Assembly: GCA_017999135.1 (NCBI GenBank)
Contig: JAGOBT010000080.1
Coordinates: 1-9,845, forward strand
Direction of reading: 5' to 3'
DNA: 9,845 bases
Source: Burkholderiaceae bacterium
GTDB lineage: Bacteria; Pseudomonadota; Gammaproteobacteria; Burkholderiales; Burkholderiaceae_C
Shown here: positions 1 through 7,536 of the stretch, piece by piece
How positions within the stretch are numbered: position 1 is the stretch's first letter
Layout: every line of letters begins with the position of its first letter
Program-made: the position numbers and the translations under genes
The notes under the pieces: generated by a model
Told to the model about the DNA's origin: nothing
Seen by the model: only the letters and a program-made list of their open reading frames with translations
The model's database searches: none

Positions 1-29
1 ATGCACCCGCAACCCCCAGCCCGCCACCC

Positions 30-45
30 GCCGCCGTGCGGCGGC
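30..45 (-). terminator. GC-rich hairpin just past the ancestral end of the AraC gene
   Basis: A perfect 7-bp inverted repeat (GCCGCCG at 30-36, CGGCGGC at 39-45, 2-nt spacer) lies 8 bases beyond the TGA at 53-55 that would end the AraC reading frame if the amber codon at 113-115 were read through. There is no T-run on either side, so it is not a canonical intrinsic terminator. It may be a mRNA 3'-end stabiliser or just a product of the GC-rich composition. The rest of 1-52 shows nothing recognisable. Confidence 0.25.
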
Positions 46-52
46 ACCGCGG

Positions 53-112
53 TCACCGCGCCGTCGCGGCCCCGCGGTAGCGCGCCGGTGGCAAGCCGGC
101 GCGGCGGGTGAA
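53..112 (-). pseudogene. Severed C-terminal tail of the AraC regulator, downstream of the amber codon
   Basis: Reading on past the TAG in the same frame gives FTRRAGLPPARYRG followed by AATAR and a TGA (53-55), 19 residues in all. FTRRAG..P..YR is the conserved last helix and C-terminal signature of AraC-type HTH domains. This strip is therefore former (or misread) coding sequence rather than intergenic DNA. The TAG occupies the single position between FTR and FTRR, where relatives usually carry A, S or W. A TCG or TGG codon would be one substitution away from TAG. Confidence 0.7.
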
Positions 113-994
113 CTAGCGCGTGAAGTGCGCCTGGTCGGCAAAGCCGCACAGAAAGCCGATCTCGGCCAATGTGGTGCCGGGGCGCGCCAGGTACACGGCG
201 GCCCGGCGCACCCGCACCTCGCCGAGCAGGCTGCGGTAGCTGGTCCCGGCTGCCGCCAGCTGGCGCTGCAGCGTGCGCAACGACAACCCCAGCGCGGCTG
301 CCGCATCGGCCACGCGGTGCGCAGCAGCCAGGTCATGCGCCATCCAGCGGGCCAGGTCGGCGGCCGGCTGGGGCCAGGGCAGCGGGCTGTCCAGCGGCGG
401 CGTGGCTGGAAGGCTGGCCCCCGGCGCGACGGGGGGCACCATGGCTGATGCGGGGTCGGTGCTCAACCAATGCAGTTGCCAGCGGTCCGCCGAGCCCGCT
501 GCCCAGGCCGACGTGGCGCCTTCGCCATGGACCACCTGGTCGCCGACCGCCACGCGCAGGCCGCGGCAACCGATCGTGCGCAGCGCGCCGATCCAGGCGC
601 CCAGCACCGCCACGCTCTCGGCCGCCAGAGGCGGCGCGCCCCGGGTCGAGGTGTGTTCGAGCGTCAGGCACAACGCATCCTGCGCCAGGCAGCGCACCCG
701 GTGGCTGAGGTGGACGTAGCGCTCCAGCCGCTGCCAGCGCGCCAGGAAGTCGTGCGGGTCGCGCGCGCCGACCAGGGCATGGTGCAGTGGTTCGCCGTCG
801 ATGTGCTGGATCTGCTGTGCCAGCTGCAGCAGCAGCGGCAGGCCACCGGCGTGCACGATGCACGCCACCGCCTTCTGCTTGTGCTGCAGCGGCACGCGGG
901 CGGCGTCGGGCTGCGGCAGCGGCGGCGCCAGGCCATGCGCCGCCATCGCCCGCAGCAGCAGGCGCAGCATGGTGGCGCTGGCGAAGTCGTCCAT
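113..994 (-). CDS. AraC-family transcriptional regulator, truncated in its second HTH by an amber codon
   Basis: This is a DNA-binding regulator with an N-terminal effector-binding region (about residues 1-190, of the arabinose-binding-like type, opening MDDFASATML) and a C-terminal AraC double helix-turn-helix. The first HTH is near residues 227-247 (LGLSLRTLQRQLAAAG) and the second begins near 274 (TTLAEIGFLCGFADQAHFTR). The frame stops at a TAG (113-115) directly after HFTR, in the middle of the second HTH. Family members continue there with F-x-R-x-x-G-x-x-P-x-x-Y-R. Exactly that pattern (FTRRAGLPPARYRG) follows the TAG in the same frame and ends at a TGA at 53-55. The intact protein would therefore be about 313 aa instead of 293. 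The start at ATG 992-994 lies 11 bp after the iorB stop, which suggests co-transcription with iorAB and probably local control of them. The truncated product probably cannot bind DNA normally, unless the TAG is a sequencing error or is suppressed. Confidence 0.8.
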   Translation of the reverse strand: MDDFASATMLRLLLRAMAAHGLAPPLPQPDAARVPLQHKQKAVACIVHAGGLPLLLQLAQQIQHIDGEPLHHALVGARDPHDFLARWQRLERYVHLSHRVRCLAQDALCLTLEHTSTRGAPPLAAESVAVLGAWIGALRTIGCRGLRVAVGDQVVHGEGATSAWAAGSADRWQLHWLSTDPASAMVPPVAPGASLPATPPLDSPLPWPQPAADLARWMAHDLAAAHRVADAAAALGLSLRTLQRQLAAAGTSYRSLLGEVRVRRAAVYLARPGTTLAEIGFLCGFADQAHFTR

Positions 995-1005
995 GCGCGG
1001 GATTC

Positions 1006-3014
1006 TCAGGTCGCTGCGGCGGCGATCGCCTCCGGGCGCAGCGGCAACCGGGTCGGCCGCCGGCCCGTGGCGTCGAACACGGCATTGGCCACCGCGGCGG
1101 CACCGGCGGTCATCGCGCTCTCGCCCGCGCCCGTGGGGTCGGCGTCGGACGGCACCAGGCGCACGGTGATGGGCGGCACCTGGTCGAAGCGCGGGATCGG
1201 CGATGCGGCAAAGCCGGTCGCGGCCACCCCGGACGGCTGCAAAGGCAGGGCCTCGACCAGCACCATGCCCAGGCACCACACCAGGCAGCCCTCCACCTGC
1301 GCCTGCACGCCGTCGGGATCGATGGCCACACCGCAGTCGTGCGCGCACCAGAGCGCCGTCACGCGCACCTCGCCCGTGGGGGCGACCGCGACGTCGGCCA
1401 CCACGGCCACCCGGCTGCCGGCCTTGTACACACCGCAGGCCAGGCCGCGGCCGCGCCGCATGCCGTCCCCCGCCGGGCCGGCCGGCGCCGTGCCCCAGCG
1501 CGCATCGGCCGCGACCAGCCGCAAGACCTGCTGCAGGCGCGGGTCGTCGGTCATCGCCAGCCGGAAGGCCAGCGCATCCTGGCCGGCCGCGCGGGCGCAG
1601 GCATCCACCGCGGTCTCCACCACCAGGCCGTTGGGCCCGGCTCCCAGGCCGCGCCAGGGGCCGCCATGCACCGGCAGGCGCAGCGCGTCGAACTCGATGA
1701 CCTGGCGCGGCACGGTGTATGGCAGCGCCGCGCCGCGGGCCACGCCCTGGTCACCGACGAAGTCGGCCGCCCGCTGCATCCAGGCCGGCATGGCCGCCGG
1801 GGTGAACAGGATGTGGCTGCTGGTGAAGGCGTGCCACCAGTCGCTGATGCGGCCGTTGTCCAGGCGCGCCCGCACACGGTGGCTGGACGGCGGCCGGTGG
1901 AAGCCGTGGGCGAACTCCTGGGCGCGGGTCCACATGGCCTTCACCGGGCGGCGCACGGCCTGCGCCAGCACTGCCGCCTCCAGCTCCGCCAGTACCAGCG
2001 TCCGCGCGCCGAAACCGCCGCCCAGGCGGCAGGCCTGCACCAGCACCTGGTCGGCCGGCAGGTCCAGCCGGCGGGCGAGCACATCGCGCACATAGAACAG
2101 GTCCTGCGTGCCGGTGTGCACCTGCAGCCGGTCGTTGCCTGCCGCATCGGTCTCGACATGGGCCAGCGCGGCGCGCGGCTCGATCGACGCATGCGCGGCG
2201 AACGGCAGGTCGATGCGCAGGTCGATGGGCCAGGTCGCCTGCTGGTCCAGCGCATCGCGCCGCAAGCGGTGGCGCAAGGCGCCTGCCGCGAGATGGCGGT
2301 CGATGTCGAGCGTGGCCTCCATCTCGGGCGGCGTGAACCCGCCCTCGATCAGCCAGCGCACCGCCAGGGCCTGTTCGATGCGGTCGAGCGCGCCCGGTGT
2401 CTCGGCCACCAGCCCCAGGCCCAGGCTGTTGGCGTGCTGCAGGCGTGGGTCGGCGACCACGGCCACGAAGCCGGCCTGCCGGCGTGCCGCCGATTCGTTC
2501 CAGGACGCCGGTCGGGATGCCAGCTCGGGCGACACCGGCGCCCGCAGCACGCGGCCGTAGACCATGCCCGGCAGCCGCATGTCGGCGGCATACAGCGGTG
2601 CGCCGGTGGCGATGGCGACCAGGTCGGCGCGCGCGCCGTCCGCCGCCGCGGCCGCCCCGGCACGCAGGCCTGCGCCAGCGGCAGCGCGAAGTCCTTCAGC
2701 GAGTCGCTGCCCACCGTGGCCTTCACGCGGGCGATGTCGCGGCTGGACGGCAGGCGCACGGCGATGCGGTCGGTCGGCACGCCCAGTTCGGCCGCCGCGA
2801 TGCGCCGCAGGGCCGACCCGATGTGCTGGCCCATCTCGGCACAGGGCACGAACAGGTCGAAGCGGCCCTGCCGGTGGCGGATCCAGCCCAGGCCGTCGGC
2901 GGCTTGGGGCAGCGGGCGTCTGGGGATCACCGGGATGGCGGAACAGCCCGCCGACAGCGCGCCGAAGGTGACGCTGAGCCCGGCCACGCCACCCAGCAGG
3001 GTGCGGCGCCTCAT
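1006..3014 (-). pseudogene. iorB: Isoquinoline 1-oxidoreductase-type molybdopterin-binding large subunit, frameshifted
   Basis: This is the molybdopterin-cytosine-dinucleotide-binding subunit of a xanthine-dehydrogenase-family hydroxylase, working with the adjacent [2Fe-2S] subunit. It starts at ATG 3012-3014, overlapping the iorA stop as ATGA. The N-terminus MRRRTLLGG followed by a hydrophobic stretch looks like a Tat signal. The first 120 codons (to ...LAQACVPG) are in one frame. The rest (ADGARADLVAIATG...) is in another frame and runs 549 codons to the TGA at 1006-1008. The change falls on the four-G run at 2655-2658, and one extra G would restore a 669-aa protein. In that composite I see the Moco-contact motif GGGFG (332-336), an aromatic/RG loop PWRGLGAG (453-460), and the C-terminal GAGE with the predicted catalytic Glu at 632. 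The composite is slightly shorter than the best-known IorB proteins. As written, the active site cannot be translated, unless the indel is a sequencing error or programmed slippage. The substrate is unknown; this family oxidises N-heterocycles or aldehydes. Confidence 0.85.
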
Positions 3015-3484
3015 GGCTGGCTGCGTGGCTGCAGCGCCGCGGCCGCACGCGCGATGGCACGGCGCACCCGCGGCTGGGTGCCGCAACGGCAGAGGTGGCC
3101 GGCCAGTGCAGCGTCGACCGCAGCGGCGTCCGGCCGGGGCTGCCGGCGCAGCAGGGCCACGGTGGCCAGGATCTGCCCGGACTGGCAGTAGCCGCACTGC
3201 GGCACCCGTTCGTCCACCCAGGCCTGCTGCACCGGGTGCAGCGTGCCCGCCGAGGCCAGGCCTTCGATGGTGGTGATGCTGCGGCCGACGGCGCTGCGCG
3301 CCGGCAGCAGGCAGGCACGCTGTGGCGCGCCGTCCACCAGCACGGTGCAGGCGCCACACTGGCCCTGGCCGCAACCGTACTTGCAGCCCACCAGGCCCAG
3401 TGCCTCGCGCAGCACCCACAGCAGGCTGTCGTTGTCCCAGGCGGCAGCGATGTCGCGTGCCTGCCCATTGACTTGCAACTGCAT
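3011..3484 (-). CDS. iorA: Isoquinoline 1-oxidoreductase-type [2Fe-2S] small subunit
   Basis: This is the electron-transfer subunit of a two-subunit molybdenum hydroxylase. It would pass electrons from the Moco in IorB through two [2Fe-2S] clusters. The protein is 157 aa, close to the usual 150-160. The plant-ferredoxin-like domain carries CGQGQCGAC (Cys 38, 43, 46, partner Cys 58). The helical domain carries the second cluster ligands in CGYC (97, 100) and CRC (132, 134). All eight ligands are present, so this gene looks intact. I chose ATG 3482-3484 because AAGGGG lies at good Shine-Dalgarno spacing upstream and the protein then begins MQLQVNGQ, as family members do; the frame is open further upstream but that part has no family resemblance. 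Its stop overlaps the iorB start by 4 bp, indicating translational coupling. Its partner iorB is broken in this sequence. Confidence 0.92.
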   Translation of the reverse strand: MQLQVNGQARDIAAAWDNDSLLWVLREALGLVGCKYGCGQGQCGACTVLVDGAPQRACLLPARSAVGRSITTIEGLASAGTLHPVQQAWVDERVPQCGYCQSGQILATVALLRRQPRPDAAAVDAALAGHLCRCGTQPRVRRAIARAAAALQPRSQP

Positions 3485-3558
3485 GTCGTCACCCCTTGGT
3501 CGTCCGTTCTGGCCGGCATGTTCGGGCTGGCAGGCCCGGCCGTCTTGAACGATTGCGC

Positions 3559-5052
3559 CTAGGGTCGTGCGGCAGGCGCGGCAGGCCGCAGCGCAGACCA
3601 TGCCATCCAGCCCCACACCACCAGCGTGGCCGCGCCCAGTACGCCGGCGATGGGGCGGGTGAAGAAGGCCAGCAGGCTGCCGTCGGCCTTGATCAGGCTG
3701 GTGAGGAAGCTCTGCTCCAGCAGTTCACCCAGCACGATGCCCAGCACCAGCGGCGCCACCGGGATGCCGTGCTCTTCCATCACCCAGCCCAGCACGCCGA
3801 ACACCAGCATCACCCAAATGCCGTACGGGCTGTTGGTGATGGCGAATGACCCGACGATGCAGAACAGCAGGATCACCGGCAGCAGCATGGGCTTGGGCGC
3901 CCGCAGGATGCGCCCCGCGCTCTTGATGGCCGCCCAGCCCAGCGGCAGCATCAGCAGATTGGCCAGGATGAAGATGATGAACACCGCGTAGATGAACTGC
4001 GGGTTCTGCAGGAACACCGTCGGCCCGGGGTTCATGCCCTTCATGTAGAGCACGCCGATGACGATGGCAGTGATGCTGTCGCCCGGGATGCCGAACACCA
4101 GCGCCGGGATCCAGGCACCACCCAGCGCGGCATTGTTCGACGAGGTGCTCTCCACCACGCCTTCCACATGGCCGGTGCCGAACTTCTCGGGCTGCTTGCT
4201 GAACCGCCTGGCCATGGCGTAGGACACCCAGGCCGCGATGTCGGCGCCGGCGCCGGGCAAGGCACCGATGGCCGTGCCCACCACCGACCCGCGCAGGAAG
4301 TTGCGCCAGTACTGGCGCATCACCCCCGCCATGCCGGTGAACAGCGCGCCCACCTTCTCCTGCACCAGCGCGCCGGTGGCACCGGGCGTGCCCGCGCTGC
4401 GCAGCAGTTCCGACAGCGCGAAGGCACCGATCATGGTCGGGATCATGCTGATGCCCGACATCAGATCGACACTGCCGAAGGTGAAGCGCGGGTGCCCGGC
4501 CACCGGGTCGATGCCCACGGTGCCCACGCCCAGGCCGATCAGCAGCGACACCAGGGCCCGCACCTTGGGGCCGCTGCTGATCAGCGTGGCGCAGCTCAGG
4601 CCCAGGCAGGCCAGCCAGAAATACTCGAACGACGAGAAGTTGAGCGCCGCCTCGGCCAGCAGCGGCGCAAACGCGATCAGGCACACCACGCCCACCAGCC
4701 CGCCCAGCACCGAGAACACCAGGTTGGCGCCCAGGTTCAGTTCCAGCTGGCCCTTGCGGGCCATGGCGTAACTCTCATCCACATAGGCCGCCGACGCCGG
4801 CGTGCCCGGCATGCGCAGCATCGCCCCCGGGATGTCGCCGGCAAAGATGGCCATGGTGGTGGCCGCCACGATGGCGCCCAGCGCCGCCACCGGCGGCATG
4901 AAGAACGTGACCGGCACCAGCAGGGCCGTGGCCATGGTGGCGGTGAGGCCGGGAATGGCGCCCACGAACAGGCCGAACACGGCCGACAGCACCACCACCA
5001 GCAGCACGTAGGGGTCGAACACCAGGCCGAAGGCGGCGATGACAGCACTCAT
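3559..5052 (-). CDS. tctA: Tripartite tricarboxylate transporter large membrane subunit TctA
   Basis: This is the large permease subunit of a TTT-family secondary transporter, which imports carboxylates across the inner membrane with the small subunit TctB and a periplasmic binding protein. It has 497 aa, the normal length, and is almost entirely hydrophobic helices (about 10-12 segments). The two family loop motifs are visible: GAIPGLTATMATALL near 31-45 and GALPGAGADIAAW near 263-275, an internal repeat typical of TctA. There is also GIPGDS near 321-326. The ATG at 5050-5052 is 6 bp after the tctB stop, so it is clearly in the tctCBA operon; the upstream SD is weak, consistent with coupling. 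The transported acid cannot be deduced from the permease. Confidence 0.95.
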   Translation of the reverse strand: MSAVIAAFGLVFDPYVLLVVVLSAVFGLFVGAIPGLTATMATALLVPVTFFMPPVAALGAIVAATTMAIFAGDIPGAMLRMPGTPASAAYVDESYAMARKGQLELNLGANLVFSVLGGLVGVVCLIAFAPLLAEAALNFSSFEYFWLACLGLSCATLISSGPKVRALVSLLIGLGVGTVGIDPVAGHPRFTFGSVDLMSGISMIPTMIGAFALSELLRSAGTPGATGALVQEKVGALFTGMAGVMRQYWRNFLRGSVVGTAIGALPGAGADIAAWVSYAMARRFSKQPEKFGTGHVEGVVESTSSNNAALGGAWIPALVFGIPGDSITAIVIGVLYMKGMNPGPTVFLQNPQFIYAVFIIFILANLLMLPLGWAAIKSAGRILRAPKPMLLPVILLFCIVGSFAITNSPYGIWVMLVFGVLGWVMEEHGIPVAPLVLGIVLGELLEQSFLTSLIKADGSLLAFFTRPIAGVLGAATLVVWGWMAWSALRPAAPAARP

Positions 5053-5058
5053 CGCGGG

Positions 5059-5529
5059 TCAGCCGCCGAACAGCAGTTGCATGAACCAGCCTCGCGGCAG
5101 CGGCACGCGCATCAGCGTGCCGAAGAACCACTGCAGCACCAGCGCGCTGCCAACGCCCAGCGCCCAGGCCTGCCAGGCGCGCACGCCCAGCCACAGCGCC
5201 ACCAGCGCCACCACCACCGTGGCGGCCGGGATGAAGCCCACCCGCTCGGCCGACAGCAGGTACAGCAGCACCGCCCCCAGCATCACCGCAAAACCCGCCG
5301 CGCCGCGGCCGCGCAGGCTGTCGCTGACCACCGCCCACGGCCCCGGGCGGTGCCGGGCTTGCCAGGCGATGACCAGGCCGCACAGCACCAGGCCGATGCC
5401 GATCAGCCGCGGGAACAGCGACGGCCCCACCTTCTGCCCAGGCAGGGCCGGGAAGTTCAGCGTGAGCGCGAACAGCAGCACGCCCAGGCCCGCGCACAGC
5501 AGGCCCAGCAGTTTGTCGTGCAGGCGCAA
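5059..5529 (-). CDS. tctB: Tripartite tricarboxylate transporter small membrane subunit TctB
   Basis: This is the small integral-membrane subunit of the TTT transporter, partnering TctA. It has 156 aa, with hydrophobic segments near residues 6-23, 38-57, 74-94, 97-117 and 119-138. The N-terminal motif (M)RLHDKLLG and the loop GPSLFPRLIG are typical of TctB. The start is a TTG (5527-5529): no in-frame ATG fits, the tctC stop lies 7 bp upstream, and translation from the TTG gives the family N-terminus. This unusual start may reduce TctB yield or rely on re-initiation after tctC. Confidence 0.9.
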   Translation of the reverse strand: MRLHDKLLGLLCAGLGVLLFALTLNFPALPGQKVGPSLFPRLIGIGLVLCGLVIAWQARHRPGPWAVVSDSLRGRGAAGFAVMLGAVLLYLLSAERVGFIPAATVVVALVALWLGVRAWQAWALGVGSALVLQWFFGTLMRVPLPRGWFMQLLFGG

Positions 5530-5536
5530 GGCGGGG

Positions 5537-6535
5537 TCAGCTCTTCTTGGCCAGACCGGCGGCCGACATCGCGGCGCCCATGGCCTTGTTGCCGTCGTCC
5601 ATGAACTTGGTGAACGCGGCCGGGTCGGCCCAGGTGGTGCCGAAGCCGCGGTTCTTCATGAAGTCCTGGAACTCGGGCGAGTCATAGGCCTTCTTCAGTT
5701 CGGCCGTCAGCTTGGTGGCGATGTCGGCCGGCAGGCCCTTGGGCGCCGCGATGCCGCGCCAGGCGCCCACCGAGTAGCTGATGCCCAGGGACTCGTTCAG
5801 CGTGGGCACGTTGGCGAACTGCGGGTTGCGCTGCGGTGCCATCACCGCCAGGCTCACCGCCTTGCCGGCGTCGATCATGGCCTTGGCCTCGGGCACCGAG
5901 CAGGTGACGATGTCGATGCCGCCGGCGGCCAGGTCCTGCATGGCCGGTGCGGCACCGTTGGACGGCACCCAGGCCACATGGTCGGGCTTCAGCCCCATGG
6001 CCTGCAGCCAGCCGATGAGCGCCAGGTGCCAGATGCCGCCCTGGCCGGTGCCCGATGCCTTGAACTTGCCGGCCGGTGCAGCCTTGATGGCGTCGGCCAG
6101 TGCCTTGATGGTCTTGTAGGGCGATGCGCTGTTGACCTGCACGCCGGGCGGGTCGACGTTCATCAGTGCCAGCGGCGTGTAGCTGGTGGGGTTCAGCTCG
6201 GTCAGGCCCTGGTGGTGCATCATGGTGATTTCCACCGTGATCATGCCGATGGTGTAGCCATCGGCCGGCGCCGTGGCGATGGCCGAGTGGCCCACCACGC
6301 CCGACCCGCCGGTGCGGTTGACCACGTTGAACGGCTGCTTCAGGTTCTTCTCGAGGATGGCCGCCACGATGCGGGCGGTGGCATCGGTGCCGCCGCCGGC
6401 ACCCCAGGGGCAGACCAGGGTCACCGGCCGGTTGGGCCAGGCGGCCTGGGCGCGGGCCAGGCCCGGCAGGGCCGCACCCAGCGCGGTGGCGGCCAGGCCA
6501 CCCAGGGCCAGGCGGCGGTCTTGGCGCAATGTCAT
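5537..6535 (-). CDS. tctC: Bug/TctC-family tripartite tricarboxylate transporter substrate-binding protein
   Basis: This is the periplasmic solute-binding protein of the TTT system, delivering a carboxylate ligand to TctAB. It has 332 aa, the usual Bug length. The signal peptide has a twin-arginine-like QDRRLALGG, a hydrophobic core, and a likely cleavage after ARA (residue 29). The mature protein opens AAWPNRPVTLVCPWGAGGGTD. The PWGAGGGTD loop (about 43-51) is the family's carboxylate-binding motif. The start ATG 6533-6535 is supported by an AGGAG Shine-Dalgarno at 8-nt spacing. It is first of the tctC-tctB-tctA cluster, which is the usual order. The neighbouring KDPG aldolase and sugar kinase hint at a sugar-acid ligand, but Bug proteins bind many acids and amides, so that is only inference. 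Confidence 0.95.
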   Translation of the reverse strand: MTLRQDRRLALGGLAATALGAALPGLARAQAAWPNRPVTLVCPWGAGGGTDATARIVAAILEKNLKQPFNVVNRTGGSGVVGHSAIATAPADGYTIGMITVEITMMHHQGLTELNPTSYTPLALMNVDPPGVQVNSASPYKTIKALADAIKAAPAGKFKASGTGQGGIWHLALIGWLQAMGLKPDHVAWVPSNGAAPAMQDLAAGGIDIVTCSVPEAKAMIDAGKAVSLAVMAPQRNPQFANVPTLNESLGISYSVGAWRGIAAPKGLPADIATKLTAELKKAYDSPEFQDFMKNRGFGTTWADPAAFTKFMDDGNKAMGAAMSAAGLAKKS

Positions 6536-6572
6536 CGGTGTCTCCTCGCGGTATTGGTGTGATGATTGACCA

Positions 6573-6588
6573 CCGGGTTGTACCCCGG
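6573..6588 (-). promoter_or_regulatory. Short inverted repeat upstream of tctC
   Basis: CCGGG (6573-6577) and CCCGG (6584-6588) flank a 6-nt spacer, 38-53 bp upstream of the tctC ATG, in the 95-bp gap after the sugar kinase. It could be an operator or a processing hairpin separating the metabolic genes from the transporter genes. I see no convincing -35/-10 pair and no T-run. In a genome this GC-rich, a 5-bp repeat could arise by chance. Confidence 0.2.
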
Positions 6589-6630
6589 CCTTCAGCCCAC
6601 CGTCTACGAGGGTTTTCGGCGACGGCGGCT

Positions 6631-7536
6631 TCAGCCGCTGGCCAGCGACGCCTCCACCTCGGCCCGGTCCGGGCAGCCCAGGCGGCCGCCGAAGCGGGTG
6701 CACTTCAGCGATGCCGCATGGCAGGCGAAGCGGGCGGCCTCGTCCACCGGCCGGCCCTCGGCCAGGCCCAGTGCCAGCGCGCCGTGGAAGACATCACCCG
6801 CGGCCAGGGTGTCGACCACCTGCACCACCGGTGCCGGCACGCGGCGCACCCGGCCGCCGTCCGCCCAGGCATAACCCGCCGCGCCGCAGGAGGCCCCGAC
6901 ATGGCCACCCTGCTGCGCGGCCACGGCCAGCAGGGCCTCGTCCACCGAGGCCAGGCCGGTGTAGTGCAGCAGCCCGGCGTCGGAGAACACCTTGTGGCTG
7001 GCCAGCGGCACCAGGCGCTGCAGCACCGCCAGTGGGCCCACCTCGGCATCCAGCATGGCCGGCACGCCCGCCGCCTGGGCGGCCCGCAGCACGGCCTCGG
7101 CGCCCTCCAGCCAGCGCACATCGGCCAGCACGATGTCGGCCTGGCCCAGCTGCTGCAGCGGCAGCCAGGCCGGGCTGGCATCGACTTGCGGATCGTGGAA
7201 GGGCACCACCAGGCGTTCGCCGCGCGCATCCACCACCACGGCCGCCTGCGAGGTGGCGCTGCCGGGCACGGCGCGCAGGCCATCCACGTCCAGCCCCTCG
7301 GCCTGCACTGCCTGGCGCAGCGCCCGGCCCTGGGCATCATCGCCGGTGCGGGCCCAGACGGCCGCCTGGCCACCCAGGCGCGCAAAGGCACAGGCGGCCG
7401 ACAGGGCCATGCCGTCGTACAGCTCGCACAGCGCGCTGGCCAGCACCTTGGCCGGCGGCGGCGGGATGCTGTCGACCCGGAAGATGCGGGTGGCGCAGAC
7501 CGCGCCCACGGCCACCGCGCGGGGTGTCCGCCTCAT
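6631..7536 (-). CDS. PfkB-family sugar kinase, probably acting on a 2-keto-3-deoxy sugar acid
   Basis: This is an ATP-dependent sugar kinase of the ribokinase/PfkB superfamily, 301 aa, cytoplasmic. N-terminal signature 1 is recognisable (DGMALSAACAFARLGG, about 41-56). The C-terminal signature 2 is DTLAAGDVFHGA (242-253), with Asp248 the expected catalytic base. The usual T-G-A-G-D reads L-A-A-G-D, and the C-terminus has LKCTRFGG near 277-284. These variants recall the sulfofructose-kinase (YihV)-like branch rather than ribokinase proper. The ATG at 7534-7536 overlaps the KDPG-aldolase stop by 4 bp, so the two are translationally coupled. Pairing with a KDPG aldolase suggests a 2-keto-3-deoxygluconate kinase role (KDG + ATP to KDPG). 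That assignment rests on context, not on substrate residues. A different keto-sugar is possible. Confidence 0.82.
   Translation of the reverse strand: MRRTPRAVAVGAVCATRIFRVDSIPPPPAKVLASALCELYDGMALSAACAFARLGGQAAVWARTGDDAQGRALRQAVQAEGLDVDGLRAVPGSATSQAAVVVDARGERLVVPFHDPQVDASPAWLPLQQLGQADIVLADVRWLEGAEAVLRAAQAAGVPAMLDAEVGPLAVLQRLVPLASHKVFSDAGLLHYTGLASVDEALLAVAAQQGGHVGASCGAAGYAWADGGRVRRVPAPVVQVVDTLAAGDVFHGALALGLAEGRPVDEAARFACHAASLKCTRFGGRLGCPDRAEVEASLASG

Noticed and set aside
1..111. Plus-strand ATG at base 1 opening 36 codons
   Set aside because: No SD is visible, the product is proline/arginine-rich, and it runs opposite the displaced AraC C-terminus.
787..3276. Very long plus-strand open frame (829 codons) opposite araC-iorB-iorA
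   Set aside because: It mirrors conserved minus-strand genes, is rich in R/A/G/H with no recognisable domain, and long antisense frames are expected at about 70% GC.
3523..3538. Small CGGGC/GCCCG hairpin between tctA and iorA, considered as a terminator or operator
   Set aside because: Only 5 bp, no T-tract, and such repeats are frequent by chance at this GC content.
4168..5604. 478-codon plus-strand frame opposite tctA/tctB
   Set aside because: Q/H/R/A-rich shadow of the membrane-protein genes. No family resemblance.
6625..6638. Inverted repeat GCGGCT-TC-AGCCGC at the sugar-kinase stop, considered as a terminator
   Set aside because: It overlaps the stop codon, has a 2-nt loop and no T-run on the minus strand.
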